Origin: Paraburkholderia phenazinium
Lineage (GTDB): Bacteria > Pseudomonadota > Gammaproteobacteria > Burkholderiales > Burkholderiaceae
Reading direction: 5' to 3'
Assembly (NCBI RefSeq): GCF_900142845.1
Contig: NZ_FSRU01000001.1
Coordinates: 2,170,001-2,234,000, forward strand
DNA: 64,000 nucleotides
This document shows positions 36,562 through 46,390 of this stretch, piece by piece; the stretch's first letter is position 1; each line of letters opens with the position of its first letter. The position numbers and the translations under genes were made by a program. Under the pieces are notes generated by a model that worked only from the letters and a program-made list of their open reading frames with translations, had not been told where the DNA came from and ran no database searches.

Positions 36562-37671
36562 TCAACCGATTCGAATTCGCCTACCGATCTGGTCCGACCG
36601 CTCAATGGCATCAACAACCTCGTGAAGGGCTACCGCATCATTGAAATCGGGAGCCGTGCGGGTGTCGTGACGCAAATCCTCGGCCAGCAATCGATAAATG
36701 CCGGCGACGTTGCGCGCCGCGACCGCGTCCTCAAAACCGAACTCGTATGGTTTCGGAACTTCGAGTTCACTCCATCCATCCTGCTTCTTGCGTGCTGCCT
36801 CAACGCGTAACGGCGAGATGTTGATCACGGGAACCGCGTCGAACGTCGCCGAGATACGCAGATCTCCTTCGGTACCATTGATCTCCCACAGCAATCCCGT
36901 ACCGCGCGGCAGGCCGCCCCGAAGCTGCAGCGACAACGGCGCGCCCGACTGCAACACGGCGTTGAACATGACCTGGTCATGCGTCTTCATCGGGATCGTG
37001 TCCCCGGTCTCGACGATTCGCACGGTCTGCCGACGCTGCGACAGCACCGCCCCCACTTCGGCTATCGGGCCAAGCACGCTTTGCACGGCAGCAATGGCAT
37101 GTCCGCCAATAATCGAAAGCATGGTTGCACCGTTACGCGAATCCATTGCGTAGGCGTCGCCGTGAGTGATCTCGTCACCCCAGGTGAATCCGGCGCCAAT
37201 GTACGTCGACGACAGCACCTCACCAACGTATCCGTCGGCAACCAGCTTGCGCACGAGTTCGACCTCGGGAGATACGATGGCCTGCGTTCCCACGACCGTC
37301 CGTACGTTATTCTCATTGGCAAGCCGCGCAAGCTCGATCGCTTCCGCAAGGCCATTTCCCAACGGCCATTCACAGTAGACAGCCTTGCCCGTCCCCAAAG
37401 CCGCTGTGACGACTTCCCGGTGGTAAGGAACCTTTACCGTGACGATCACGACATCTATGTCGGGCGAGGCAATGAGTTCCGCCACGCTCTCGAAGGCGCA
37501 CGGAATGTCATAGGCAGCCGCAGCAGACTTGGCGCTCGCGAGACTGGTGTTGGCGACTCCGGCGATCTCGTACACGTCGGACAGGGCACGCAAGGCCGGA
37601 ATGTGCGCGGTAGAGGCCCAGCCACGCTCCGCGCTCAGACCGACGATACCCACTCGAAAACGTTTTGTCAT
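36562..37671 (-). CDS. Gfo/Idh/MocA-family NAD(P)-dependent dehydrogenase
   Basis: 369 aa, GAGGAAG before ATG. The N-terminal Rossmann fold VGIVGLSAERGWASTAHIPALR is followed by the family motif KAVYCEWPLGNGLAEA (usual EKP replaced by EWP, as in some yeast-Gal80-like and bacterial members). The C-terminal beta-sheet domain covers residues ~130-330. These enzymes oxidise or reduce sugars, inositols, or dihydrodiols. Next to the homogentisate-dioxygenase-like gene, a role in dehydrogenating an aromatic intermediate is possible but unproven. Confidence 0.88.
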   Translation of the reverse strand: MTKRFRVGIVGLSAERGWASTAHIPALRALSDVYEIAGVANTSLASAKSAAAAYDIPCAFESVAELIASPDIDVVIVTVKVPYHREVVTAALGTGKAVYCEWPLGNGLAEAIELARLANENNVRTVVGTQAIVSPEVELVRKLVADGYVGEVLSSTYIGAGFTWGDEITHGDAYAMDSRNGATMLSIIGGHAIAAVQSVLGPIAEVGAVLSQRRQTVRIVETGDTIPMKTHDQVMFNAVLQSGAPLSLQLRGGLPRGTGLLWEINGTEGDLRISATFDAVPVINISPLRVEAARKKQDGWSELEVPKPYEFGFEDAVAARNVAGIYRLLAEDLRHDTRTAPDFNDAVALHEVVDAIERSDQIGRRIRIG

Positions 37672-37997
37672 TACTTCCTCAAAATCGTTTAGTAGCTTGC
37701 ATTTTGACTATGGGAAAGCGCCAAGCGCATCCGACGCCTGAACTCCTTCAAACGAAGGTCTTTCTCGCATCACGATACTGCCATTCGTGCCATTCCTGCC
37801 GTTATGCACAAGCGAAGCTCTCGCGGAGCACATCGCCTGAGCACCTCGGTGGCAAGCGGAGGCTGGCGTCATATGACCGCGTACTTGTACGACAGTTCTT
37901 CCTTGTTGCGCCGTCCAACGTTGAACGTTCTCAACATGCAGAACCCTTGCACGCTCTGAAAATACTTCGACCTGAGTCAGTCGAAGCGTAGCCACTC
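37672..37997. other. About 325 bp intergenic
   Basis: Between two minus-strand genes. No gene is supported. It should hold a promoter for the Gfo/Idh gene; I see no clear palindrome. Confidence 0.4.
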
Positions 37998-39044
37998 CTA
38001 TCGTTTGTTCACGCTCGGGTGCGGTCGGTACTCGCCGGTTTCCATCAACTCTGAAGCGGCGATCGCCTCGGGTGTCCAACGAAGCGTTGCGCGCGTTTCC
38101 ATCAGCCACGCCTGATAGCCTTCCGGAACGTTCTCGGACGGCCCGTGGTGGATGACGCCTTTCGGCACCCAGGTTAACGTGCCGGGCTCAGAACACCCTC
38201 CCCAGACGCCAGGGCCCCGTACATAACAGATCACCTCGTCAAAATCGGCATTGATGTGAACTGGTGGTCGCTCACCAAGACGTGCGCTCAAATTGAACAT
38301 CAGGATGTCGCCCGTGCTCGAAGACAGAAACTGACTGGGTGGCCCGCCATTGGGTAAATACGTGTGAAGTTGAATGTTGGCCAGGTTCAACTTCCACACA
38401 GGAACGGATGTCGACAACCGCACGCCGAGAGAAAGCGGGTCGTGCGGCATCGAAAACACGGTGTTCTCCGTATCGAACCCCTTCAACACGAGTCTCGTCG
38501 GACCGCCGACGGGGATGGCGGGATCAATCTCGGCATACTTTACGTCCCGCGCGACATTGAGCAAGCCAATCGGTGATGGGGGCGCAAGTTTCAGCGCCGA
38601 AGGACTTTCGACAATGATGCTGCACATGCTATCGCCCGTCGGCGCGTATCGATACGCGATAGCCCGCGGAATGCAGACGAAGTCGCCCTCCACGGCCGTG
38701 AGACTACCGACCTCTGTTTCGAACTTCACCGTACCCGACTGAATGAAATGCATTTCGTCCGCTTCGACATTTCGAAGCACATACGGCATGGGCTTGCGCC
38801 GGCCGGATACGACCAGTTTGACACCGAGTCTGGATGTCGCCACCGTTGTCGGGAACGCTTCGGCGTCGTGCTGATCCGCGGGTGTCAATCGATCGAGGAC
38901 GGCTCTTCGCGGTGCGTGCGGACCTTCTACAGAAAGGTAGTCCGGGCCGTAGGTCGACCGAGTCACGACCGATGCCGCGCCTTGGAACCCGTCCCGAGTC
39001 CATAGTTGCACAGGATGCTCTCCACCGTGCAAGTCATCACTCAT
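37998..39044 (-). CDS. Homogentisate 1,2-dioxygenase-like cupin protein
   Basis: 348 aa, AAGGAG ribosome site. Bicupin with HGO-like features: the N-terminal cupin contains VEADEMHFIQSGTVKFETEVG and EGDFVCIPRAIAYRYAP; the C-terminal cupin carries VHINADFDEVICYVRG and PKGVIHHGPS, giving a His-(x)-Asp/Glu and His set consistent with a non-haem Fe(II) site. Shorter than true homogentisate dioxygenase (~430 aa), so it may act on another hydroquinone. Ring cleavage between the hydroxyl and substituent-bearing carbon would be expected. Confidence 0.78.
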   Translation of the reverse strand: MSDDLHGGEHPVQLWTRDGFQGAASVVTRSTYGPDYLSVEGPHAPRRAVLDRLTPADQHDAEAFPTTVATSRLGVKLVVSGRRKPMPYVLRNVEADEMHFIQSGTVKFETEVGSLTAVEGDFVCIPRAIAYRYAPTGDSMCSIIVESPSALKLAPPSPIGLLNVARDVKYAEIDPAIPVGGPTRLVLKGFDTENTVFSMPHDPLSLGVRLSTSVPVWKLNLANIQLHTYLPNGGPPSQFLSSSTGDILMFNLSARLGERPPVHINADFDEVICYVRGPGVWGGCSEPGTLTWVPKGVIHHGPSENVPEGYQAWLMETRATLRWTPEAIAASELMETGEYRPHPSVNKR

Positions 39045-39541
39045 TTGTCAATCTCCTTCGCTCTCGAGCGCCGCCGCTTTCTTTGCCCTACCACCTGTGC
39101 GGGAGCATACCGTGCATGCCACTCACGACGTCCCGCTTTGAGTCCGCCAGGTGGCTTTGGTTGTCGTCATGCAATTTCGCTGGCGGTTGAACTGGAAGTC
39201 TACTCAAATGACGACTTGACCGGCGCCACCGGAATATCATGTCCTCCGTCCCGATGCGAATGTGCAAACCCATCATGGTGGCGAGCGTCGTCAACTACAC
39301 GCCTGCACGACCTGCCGCGCAGGCGCTGATTACCGACGTCGGTTGTGAATGATGGTTCGACACATTGCGAACCCGCGGCAAACTCACGGGCAACGGGTGT
39401 CCAGGGAGAAGCCGGCGCCATATTGAACGTTCGCGCATCGCTATGACTTGGACTGACGATTCGGTATGTCGTCCGATGCATCGATGCGCTCCCAGTCGCG
39501 CCACTGATCTCATCGGTTTTGGTGCGATAATCTTATGACAG
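39045..39541. other. About 500 bp intergenic
   Basis: Region between the divergent cupin gene and the decayed MarR gene. No coding frame I can support. The cupin promoter should be here. Confidence 0.4.
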
Positions 39542-40019
39542 ATGGATTTATATCGAATCATGTTCTTTGAATCCAACAAAGTCAAGACCGCTGGGGAATT
39601 CACTAATACGACGCTGCGAATGACTCCGTCCGACTCGACTGCAATCGGTGTGATCCAGGATACCCTTGAGCTGGTTCGCCATACAGAGGGAAAGGAGCCG
39701 ACAGCGGTCTTCGACGACCGGGGCCGATCGGTCGCCTGGATGACGCGAACCCTGTATCGCCTCTACGAAGACCAGGCGCAAAGAGCTCTACGTGAGAATG
39801 TTTGTTGAAGCGAACTCGCGATCAGAAGGATAGGCGAAAGTACTACGTAATCCTCACCGATGATGGCAGATGCCTGGGCAACCAATTGTTACCGGATGTC
39901 GTCAAGATGATTTCCGCGTCGTTCGACGGGGCCGACAAGATATGCTCGTCTTCCGGAAGGTTTTGCATCAGATCGATGCAGACCTCATTGCGATGTCGAA
40001 TGGAAATACTCTGGACTAG
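39542..40019 (+). pseudogene. Decayed MarR-family regulator lacking its DNA-binding helix
   Basis: Matches the intact MarR protein at 40270-40812 in pieces. The first frame ends VFDDRGRSVAWMTRTLYRLY EDQAQ, then a stop. The next frame resumes with KRTRDQKDRRKYYVILTDDG. A third frame near 39942-40019 gives FRKVLHQIDADLIAMSNGN and the natural stop. About 55 residues including the recognition helix are deleted and there are two frame changes. Non-functional. Confidence 0.85.
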
Positions 40020-40269
40020 CCAGGCGGCTTCCGCGGCCCAATACGAAGGCTTTTCGACCGCCCATGTCTAACGGCAAAAGCGCGGGCGTTCCCATCGAAA
40101 CGGCGGACTCGCCTCCGCTGGCGGGCCCCAATCAGCAAGGCATTATTTCGGCGCCGCGCATTACTTTTAAACGACTTTTTGTCTGAGTAAGCAGAAGAGG
40201 TGTCGCGCTCGCGGTGCGTCGAACGTCCGATCATCGCTCTTGATTGGGTGGAGATGCATGGGCTGGTTG

Positions 40270-40812
40270 TCAGTCCAAAACATCATTGTCCTGTGACATC
40301 CCGATAAGATTCACTTCAATCTGGTGCATGACCTTCCAGAAAATGCGGAGATCCTTCTGAGTGACCCCCTCAAGTGACGCCGAAATCGTTTCGACGAGCG
40401 CGGGAAGCATTTCATCAACCAGCCGCCTGCCCTCATCTTTCAGATTAACAAAGTACTTCCGTCGATCGTTCGGGTCTCGGGTTCGCTGTACCAGACCACG
40501 CTTTTCGAGGCTATCGAGCGCAGGCACGGCGGTCGTCGAAGCAATGCCGACCCGTTTGCTCAATTCAAGCTGATTCAGTGCACCGCGCTCGGCGAGTACG
40601 CGAAGGTAATACCAATACGCGATCGGAAGCTCCTCCCTATCGAGAATCTTTTGCGCCTGAGCGTCATAGAGCCTATGCACCGTTCGCGCCATCCACGGGA
40701 TAGTCCTGCCATGGTCATCAAATAGCTCAAGAGGGTGCGTCGCGGCTGGCTCGCGCGGTAGCGCGCGAGCATTCGTGGCAGCTTTGACCGTGGTGGAGTT
40801 TGACTTAGGCAT
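40270..40812 (-). CDS. MarR-family transcriptional regulator
   Basis: 180 aa from ATG 40812 with AAGGGA upstream. Winged helix: LPIAYWYYLRVLAERGALNQ, LSKRVGIASTTAVPALDSLEKRGL and the wing RTRDPNDRRKYFVNLKDEG. Its degenerate paralogue faces it 250 bp away. It probably regulates genes of the local catabolic cluster (cupin dioxygenase and Gfo/Idh dehydrogenase lie on the same strand just beyond the pseudogene). Ligand unknown, probably phenolic. Confidence 0.9.
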   Translation of the reverse strand: MPKSNSTTVKAATNARALPREPAATHPLELFDDHGRTIPWMARTVHRLYDAQAQKILDREELPIAYWYYLRVLAERGALNQLELSKRVGIASTTAVPALDSLEKRGLVQRTRDPNDRRKYFVNLKDEGRRLVDEMLPALVETISASLEGVTQKDLRIFWKVMHQIEVNLIGMSQDNDVLD

Positions 40813-41329
40813 GCACTGATCCCTTAATGTGGAGGTTGCCCGGATAGGGAATCCGGGTCGCGCAAACAACAGTCAAAGAGCGCCTGCCAAAGGAACCCTT
40901 GACCTCTCTCATACTGCGAAACATTATTCGACATAGATCGATATCAATCGGCATCATCGTTTTGCAAATGATCCGTCGCAAGAAGGAGCATACCTCACGA
41001 CGACTACTTCATCGTGCTGCCCGGCAAAGTCAGACCGCGAAGGTCACAAGGACGTACAGCCCGACACACGTGTTGGCTCGGTCCGGCAACAAGGATACGC
41101 AGATCGGTATAGACATGAACCCGCTCGCCAATGGCCGCTGACGCAGGGAAGATCCGCCGGGCCGCCCGGCTGCGGCTACCTTGGTTGGACCCGAGCGAGG
41201 TTCCCCACAGATTGGTACCTGCATGGGCCATCCCTCGTTATCCGAAAACAACCGCTATGAACCGGTTTTGGCAGTTCAGCGGGTTGGAAACATCGTCACG
41301 TCGGGGTTCTGGATCCACCATCGCATCTC
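40813..41329. other. About 515 bp without a supported gene
   Basis: Left of the flavoprotein remnant. Some frames may be its decayed upstream part, but no motif is clear enough to state. Confidence 0.35.
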
Positions 41330-41640
41330 GTGCGGGCGCACTTCAGCCCAGGCGAGACTTCCATGCAAAGGCAGATGCACGTTCGCTCTCACCGGGGCGT
41401 CGTGATTGCGACAGGCGGCTACCCAGGTAACTCGGACATGTGCCGCGAGCACTCCCGCGCGCCAATAGCGAATCTCACGCTCGGGTTGGCGGGCAACGTC
41501 GGCGAAAGGAGCGGGCTAGGCCTGTCGACGGGCGGCCAACTCGACCACAACTCTAGCGACATGACGTCAAGCAGGACGTCCGGATTACCGACGAACTTGC
41601 TGGCCGGTCGGTCGAGGTGATTGTCGCCGCGTCAGGGGGC
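41330..41640 (+). pseudogene. Fragment of an FAD-dependent flavoprotein (fumarate reductase/KstD type)
   Basis: One frame contains RGVVIATGGYPGNSDMCRE and, after ~35 residues, NVGERSGLGLSTGGQLDHN. These two motifs are the characteristic pair in the middle of FAD-binding fumarate-reductase/3-ketosteroid-dehydrogenase proteins (VLATGGF... and ..GxGxxxGxxxGA). The N-terminal FAD-binding GxGxxG and the catalytic C-terminal part are missing or scrambled. From about 41640 to 42019 I see nothing coding. Confidence 0.6.
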
Positions 41641-42019
41641 ATGGTAGTCGCTCCGTTCGGGTTGTTAGTGGGTAATTGACGGCGGCCCTCTTTCTGCTTG
41701 TCGCTAGCTGTGAGGCGCCAATGGGCCTGCTGACGTCGACAAGCGAGATAAGACAGGAAGTGAGGCACAAGGGCGGTGGGAGACGGGGAACGAGAAATCG
41801 TCCATCCGCGGACTGATATCTGTAAAAGAACAGTCAATTGGTGTCGTTACCGACATTCATTGGTTAGCTCCAAATCTGATTCGCGTTTCGCATGTCCGGC
41901 TTGTTGGGGACACGCCCCAGCTCCCTCCACAATTTTCGCAACAATTCGAGCGCGCTACATCCTTCTATCTGGTTGCTTAAGCTATCATTTAGGTGCCCCC
42001 CAAGTGACGAACCCCGTTC

Positions 42020-42619
42020 ATGACCACTTCCGACTCCACCACACGCCAGCAACACGCGCTTCCCGCGCGCCACACCCGCACGCAGCCGCTGCCCACGGAA
42101 CGCCCCGATCACGACCTCGACAATTCCGTCGGATATCTGCTCAATCGCGCGGCGAGCATTATCGCGGCACGCTTCGGCGACGATCTTAAACCCTACGACA
42201 TCAACCTTCAGGGTTGGCGGGTACTTGCAGCGCTCCGTCACGAAGATCACCAGAGTTTGTCGGACCTCGCAAGTCACACAGGTTCCGAATTATCGTATTT
42301 GTCGCGTGCCGTTGGGGCCCTCGAGTCCAAAGGATATATCCACCGCAGTGCGTCTCCCTCCGATCGTCGTAACCTTCACTTATCCCTGACGCCCAAAGGG
42401 ATTGCGATCGTGAATGAACTATCTCCGCGCGCGTGGGAAATCGAACGGATGTCAGTTAAGGGCGTATCGGCCCGCGAACTGGAAATCACGCTCAAAACCC
42501 TTCGGATGGTCTATTCAAACCTTGTCGACGGTTGCGAAGACGTGCCCGCGATCAGCCGCAAGCTCACATTGGCGCGACGTATGCGCCGACGCGAAACGCG
42601 TGACGCATCGTCCGATTGA
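42020..42619 (+). CDS. MarR-family transcriptional regulator
   Basis: 199 aa. A ~30-residue polar N-terminal extension precedes the winged helix: VGYLLNRAASIIAARFGDDL, LQGWRVLAALRHEDHQSLSD, recognition helix GSELSYLSRAVGALESKGYI, and wing HRSASPSDRRNLHLSLTPKG. Similar in layout to the MarR at 30479 but clearly distinct. Convergent with the porin gene, from which a long hairpin separates it. Possible target: the porin, whose promoter carries a palindrome at 44220-44236. Confidence 0.88.
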   Translation: MTTSDSTTRQQHALPARHTRTQPLPTERPDHDLDNSVGYLLNRAASIIAARFGDDLKPYDINLQGWRVLAALRHEDHQSLSDLASHTGSELSYLSRAVGALESKGYIHRSASPSDRRNLHLSLTPKGIAIVNELSPRAWEIERMSVKGVSARELEITLKTLRMVYSNLVDGCEDVPAISRKLTLARRMRRRETRDASSD

Positions 42620-42899
42620 TTGCGCCCGTCGGCCGTCCGGAATTCCAGGTCAAGCGCGCGCCGCAGTAGCCTATATACATAGTCAGCAAACCTTCCCGCG
42701 TTATCGAAGCGAATGTACCTTGCACTATGCGTCGATCGCGACGGAGAAGTCACGACTTCGAGTACAGATGCGAAGATACCTCGAGCTTGTTCGCCGCGCT
42801 GGACACATCCCCCCTTAACTGCCGGGTCAAACCGGCGTTTCCCGTTGGTGTAACGGGTCATTCGAAGTGGCAGAAAAGTCACACTCGTCATCGATCAAG

Positions 42900-42934
42900 G
42901 CTTGCGTCCGCAATGTCTGGTTGCGGACGCAAGC
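42900..42934. terminator. Strong hairpin between convergent genes
   Basis: 14-bp perfect stem GCTTGCGTCCGCAA / TTGCGGACGCAAGC with a 7-base loop, lying between the MarR gene end (42619) and the porin end (43038). No T-tract follows on either strand, so it may be a factor-assisted bidirectional terminator or an mRNA 3'-end stabiliser. The surrounding 42620-43037 has no supported gene. Confidence 0.55.
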
Positions 42935-43037
42935 GTGACGCTCCACAGTCACCTATACCAGATGCTCAAAGTCAAAACTCATTAGTAATCCTATTTATAA
43001 AAACACATAGTACACACTCCCGCTTCGTTACGATGTA

Positions 43038-44129
43038 TCAGAACTTCTGCTGCAGACCGATCATGACCCCAAGCTGATCCGCGCCAGTTTCGACAGTGCC
43101 GCCGGCTGCAACCGGGTTGGCAGCCAGCGCACTGTTGAACATGTACCCAATCGACGTGTAGACCTCCGTGCGCTTCGATAGCTGGTAATTTACGCGTCCG
43201 ACCAGTAGCGTCGCGCTCGAGTCGTTCGTTCCCGCATGTCCGCGTTGCAGATCACGCACGCCCTCGGCGTCGAAGGAAAGCGCTGGCGTGAGATAGTACG
43301 TTACCCCCGCGAAGAAAATGTCTGTCTGCAAATGAGTCGCGGCTGCCACGTTGTTTCTAACCCAGCCGACACCGATCTTGGTTGGACCTAAATTCACGTA
43401 GCCATCGACGATGTTGTGCGTATCGGTGTATGCGCTGTTGTTCAGGGGCGCCGACGCGCCTGCACCACCACGCATCACATCGTAGGATGCCGCTGCACCG
43501 AAGCTCGCTGAATCATAGGCAAGCAGCGCAGTGTATTGCCGGCACGCAACGAAGTCGCCCGGCACCTGTCCTCCGCAGTTAGTCGCCGCGGGGCCCGCAG
43601 GGCCGGCCGCGTCACGGCCAAAACTGTAGGTTCCGCCAAGGGTGAAGCCACTGAATTTTCCAAGGTAGCCAACCGCATTGTCGCTGCGCGAGTTCGGCAG
43701 ATACGGGTCGAAGCTGGCCATCGAATGAATCGAAGGGCCGATCACGTCCGCGTTGGCCAGCGCGTACATCGTCATGTTCATTTGCCGGCCGAGCGTGAGT
43801 GAGCCATAGTCGCTGCTCACGCCAACATTCGCCTGACGGCTGAAGAGGCGCCCGCCATAGTTCAGCGAACCGGTGCCCGGCTGAAAGCCGCTCTCCAGAA
43901 CAAAGAATGTCTTGTAGCCACCGCCGAGGTCCTCGACGCCCCTCAAGCCCCAGCGTGACGGTACTTCACCAGTCAGAGTAGGCACCCCAATTTCCGATCC
44001 ACCGTGGGCTGTTGCGTGGTTGTAGTACGACAGCCCTGTATCGACGATTCCATATAGCGTGACACTGCTTTGGGCATACGTGAATCCCGACACTGCGACG
44101 AGCAATGCCGCGCTCCATTTGATTTTCAT
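43038..44129 (-). CDS. Gram-negative porin (OmpC-type)
   Basis: 363 aa from ATG 44129. Signal peptide MKIKWSAALLVAVSGFTYA, mature start QSSVTLYGIVDTGLSYYN. Internal strand motifs PSRWGLRGVEDLGGGYKTFF, GRLFSRQANVGVSS and GSLTLGRQ; ends MIGLQQKF with terminal Phe. A trimeric outer-membrane channel distinct from the porin at 27372. It stands alone and may serve uptake for the adjacent aromatic pathway. Confidence 0.93.
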   Translation of the reverse strand: MKIKWSAALLVAVSGFTYAQSSVTLYGIVDTGLSYYNHATAHGGSEIGVPTLTGEVPSRWGLRGVEDLGGGYKTFFVLESGFQPGTGSLNYGGRLFSRQANVGVSSDYGSLTLGRQMNMTMYALANADVIGPSIHSMASFDPYLPNSRSDNAVGYLGKFSGFTLGGTYSFGRDAAGPAGPAATNCGGQVPGDFVACRQYTALLAYDSASFGAAASYDVMRGGAGASAPLNNSAYTDTHNIVDGYVNLGPTKIGVGWVRNNVAAATHLQTDIFFAGVTYYLTPALSFDAEGVRDLQRGHAGTNDSSATLLVGRVNYQLSKRTEVYTSIGYMFNSALAANPVAAGGTVETGADQLGVMIGLQQKF

Positions 44130-44219
44130 GACGATTAAATCTCCAATTTTGTGGCGCAATGCCTGGTTATAAGAAGCCGGGGAAACGCTCGTCTACAATC
44201 TAATTATTATATTTAGGAT

Positions 44220-44236
44220 GACTTATTTTATAAGTC
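44220..44236. promoter_or_regulatory. Palindrome GACTTATTTTATAAGTC upstream of porin
   Basis: Perfect 7-bp arms with a 3-base centre, about 90 bp upstream of the porin start in an AT-rich stretch. Candidate regulator-binding site overlapping the porin promoter. Confidence 0.5.
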
Positions 44237-44498
44237 TCGAACAGGTACGATAATCCGATCTGAACCTATGTCATCGCGATCGACCTCCACACGTCCGTTC
44301 GCATCTCCATGTTGCTGTTGCACGACGCTTGGACGTGAACCTATAGCGACGGTTTTCGGCAATCGCCCAGGCCACGGTTCAGGGCGCGATGGTGCTCACA
44401 CTGGAACAGATCGAGCTCTCCCAACTGCGCAATGACTGGGGAGAGTCGCTCGCGCGGTTTTCCAGCCGGCAAGGCCCGCGACGGTCGTGCTTTAACTT

Positions 44499-44789
44499 TT
44501 GGACCATGGTAGCCAGACCTCCAGTCATGAATTCTGGCGCAAACTGGAAGCCTCCGGCATGCGTTGCCCGGTGAGCCGCACGAGTTGCTGGGAAAATGCG
44601 TCGACGGAAATCTTCTTCAGCCGCCAGAAGAACGAGAGGGTGCATGGCACAAGCTATCGCACGCATCGAGAATCCGTTGCGGACTTGTTCGAATACATTG
44701 AAGTGTTTTATGGCCGCCCTCGTCGTCATTCGTCGCTCGGCTTTCTATCACCAACCTGGTTCATGCGAAACTGGCTCGGTGCTCAGTAG
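44499..44789 (+). pseudogene. IS3-family transposase C-terminal fragment
   Basis: About 96 codons matching the end of an IS3 OrfB: DHGSQ (second catalytic Asp region), HEFWRKLEASGMRCPVSR, NASTEIFFSRQKNERVHG with the catalytic Glu, and RRHSSLGFLSPTWFMRNW. The N-terminal two thirds and orfA are missing. It sits between the porin and the aromatic operon and marks a past rearrangement border. Confidence 0.85.
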
Positions 44790-44861
44790 GCAAAGGGGAC
44801 CGTTGCATAACCCGGGGCCCTTGGACGGCGGAGAGCCGAGGCCCCCTTTGCCTCCCCTCCT

Positions 44862-45842
44862 TTAGCTATCCCTTCTTGTGGCGTCGTGGGTCACGAACGT
44901 GCTCTTGAGCGTGCCAATGCCTTCGACCCAGACCTCCATCTCATCGCCGGGCTCGATGAACTGGTTGTGTGGCATACCGACGCCCGCCGGCGTGCCCGAC
45001 AGAATCACGTCGCCCGGGTACAGCGTGACGCGACTGCTCAGGAAGGCAAGCTGTTCGGCCACGCTGAAAATCATCTCGGCGGTACTCGAATCCTGACGCA
45101 GCTCGCCGTTACGCCAAAGACGGATTCCAAGTGACTGAACATCCCGAATGTCTTGTGCAGGCGTGATCCAAGGTCCAAGCGGACAACTTCCTTCCCAACA
45201 CTTCTGGGAGATCCAGTCAAAGTGGAACGGTGAATGCACGCCAATGTAGTCGCGTACGAATACATCTCGCAGGGAGAGATCGTTGGCCACGGTGTACCCG
45301 GCAACGTACGACAGCGCATCCTCGACTGCGACATTGCGTGCCGGACGTCCAATTACCACCGCGAGCTCCGCCTCCCAATCGACGCAGCGGCTATAAGGCG
45401 GCAGGGTCACGTGTTCCCCGGTACCAACAACCACCGAGCGTGAGGGAGCCTTGATAAAATGCCACGGCGCTCCCGAAACCGTGTGCGGATCGGGTGACGG
45501 TGGCATATTGAACGCGCGGTCCATCTCCGCGACGTGATCATAGTAATTCGCGCCCGCGCCGTAGATGGTCCCGGGTAGCAGCGGCGCCAGCAGCTTTACC
45601 GCATCGAGCGCGAAGCCCGGCAGCGATGTCGTCGATGCGAAAATGCGAGCGGCTGCCTCGCGCAATTGCGGACCAAATCCGTCCCACCGGCCGATAAGTT
45701 CAGTGACCGTCAGGTCATGCATGTCAAGCTGCAGCAACTCGCCAAGCTGCGGACCATACGGATAAACACGCTCACCAACCAGCAGGCCGGCACGCGCTCG
45801 CCCTTCGTCGTTGAAACTCAGCAGATGGTAATGGTCGTTCAT
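44862..45842 (-). CDS. Fumarylacetoacetate hydrolase (FAH)-family protein
   Basis: 326 aa. The C-terminal FAH domain has the metal-binding pattern: VDWEAELAVVIG (E-x-E), VANDLSLRDV (Asp), and the closing LSGTPAGVGMPHNQFIEPGD. FAH-family enzymes hydrolyse C-C bonds of ring-cleavage products or decarboxylate/isomerise them. It is the last gene of the minus-strand aromatic operon, 18 bp after the VOC gene. The N-terminal ~90 residues match the cap region of longer members. Likely processes the product of the extradiol enzyme. Confidence 0.88.
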   Translation of the reverse strand: MNDHYHLLSFNDEGRARAGLLVGERVYPYGPQLGELLQLDMHDLTVTELIGRWDGFGPQLREAAARIFASTTSLPGFALDAVKLLAPLLPGTIYGAGANYYDHVAEMDRAFNMPPSPDPHTVSGAPWHFIKAPSRSVVVGTGEHVTLPPYSRCVDWEAELAVVIGRPARNVAVEDALSYVAGYTVANDLSLRDVFVRDYIGVHSPFHFDWISQKCWEGSCPLGPWITPAQDIRDVQSLGIRLWRNGELRQDSSTAEMIFSVAEQLAFLSSRVTLYPGDVILSGTPAGVGMPHNQFIEPGDEMEVWVEGIGTLKSTFVTHDATRRDS

Positions 45843-45860
45843 GTCGAATTGTCCTATCGC

Positions 45861-46334
45861 TTAAAAGCGATCGCCGAAGTCGAAAACATCTTCGTTCTGG
45901 AAGCCGTCGTAATACTGAAATTCCCACCAGTTGTAGTCGAGGTCCTGAAGATAGAACGAGTACACACCGTGTTGCAGCGTCGTCTCGGTGATCTGGCGAA
46001 TCTTGTAGTGGTCCTTGAACTCATGTGCTGCACGATGCGCGGCGTCGACTTCTTCCCGAGTACGCACGTCGAGTCCCCAGTGGGTCAGGAACGAGACGTC
46101 GTGAATCTTGTCGCCCACTTCGACGCAGAACACATGGAACTTCAAACCCAGCCGAAACGCGAACGCGGGGGCCGCATGGCGGACGGTTTCAAGGCCAAGG
46201 AACTCTTCGTAGAAGCGCCGCGTTTCTGCAATGTCGCGGCACTCCAACGTGCCGTGTCCGAGCACGTAGGGTCGATTGATCGCGCTGCTGTTTTTCAACG
46301 GTACAACGGCGTCGCCAGGGATTTCGAGCGTCAT
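45861..46334 (-). CDS. VOC-superfamily (glyoxalase/dioxygenase-fold) protein
   Basis: 157 aa from ATG 46334 with GGAGG upstream. A single vicinal-oxygen-chelate domain: LGHGTLECRDIAETRRFYEEF start, HDVSFLTHWGLDVRT with a metal-ligand His, and YNWWEFQYYDG with the ligand Glu. Small single-domain VOC proteins can be extradiol dioxygenases, isomerases or resistance proteins. The aromatic-operon context favours a dioxygenase or isomerase, but the substrate is unknown. Confidence 0.85.
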   Translation of the reverse strand: MTLEIPGDAVVPLKNSSAINRPYVLGHGTLECRDIAETRRFYEEFLGLETVRHAAPAFAFRLGLKFHVFCVEVGDKIHDVSFLTHWGLDVRTREEVDAAHRAAHEFKDHYKIRQITETTLQHGVYSFYLQDLDYNWWEFQYYDGFQNEDVFDFGDRF

Positions 46335-46390
46335 AAGATGCCTCCATTGTGTTAGGTACGGCTGGTGTATCGGTCGGCGATTGCGTGGCC

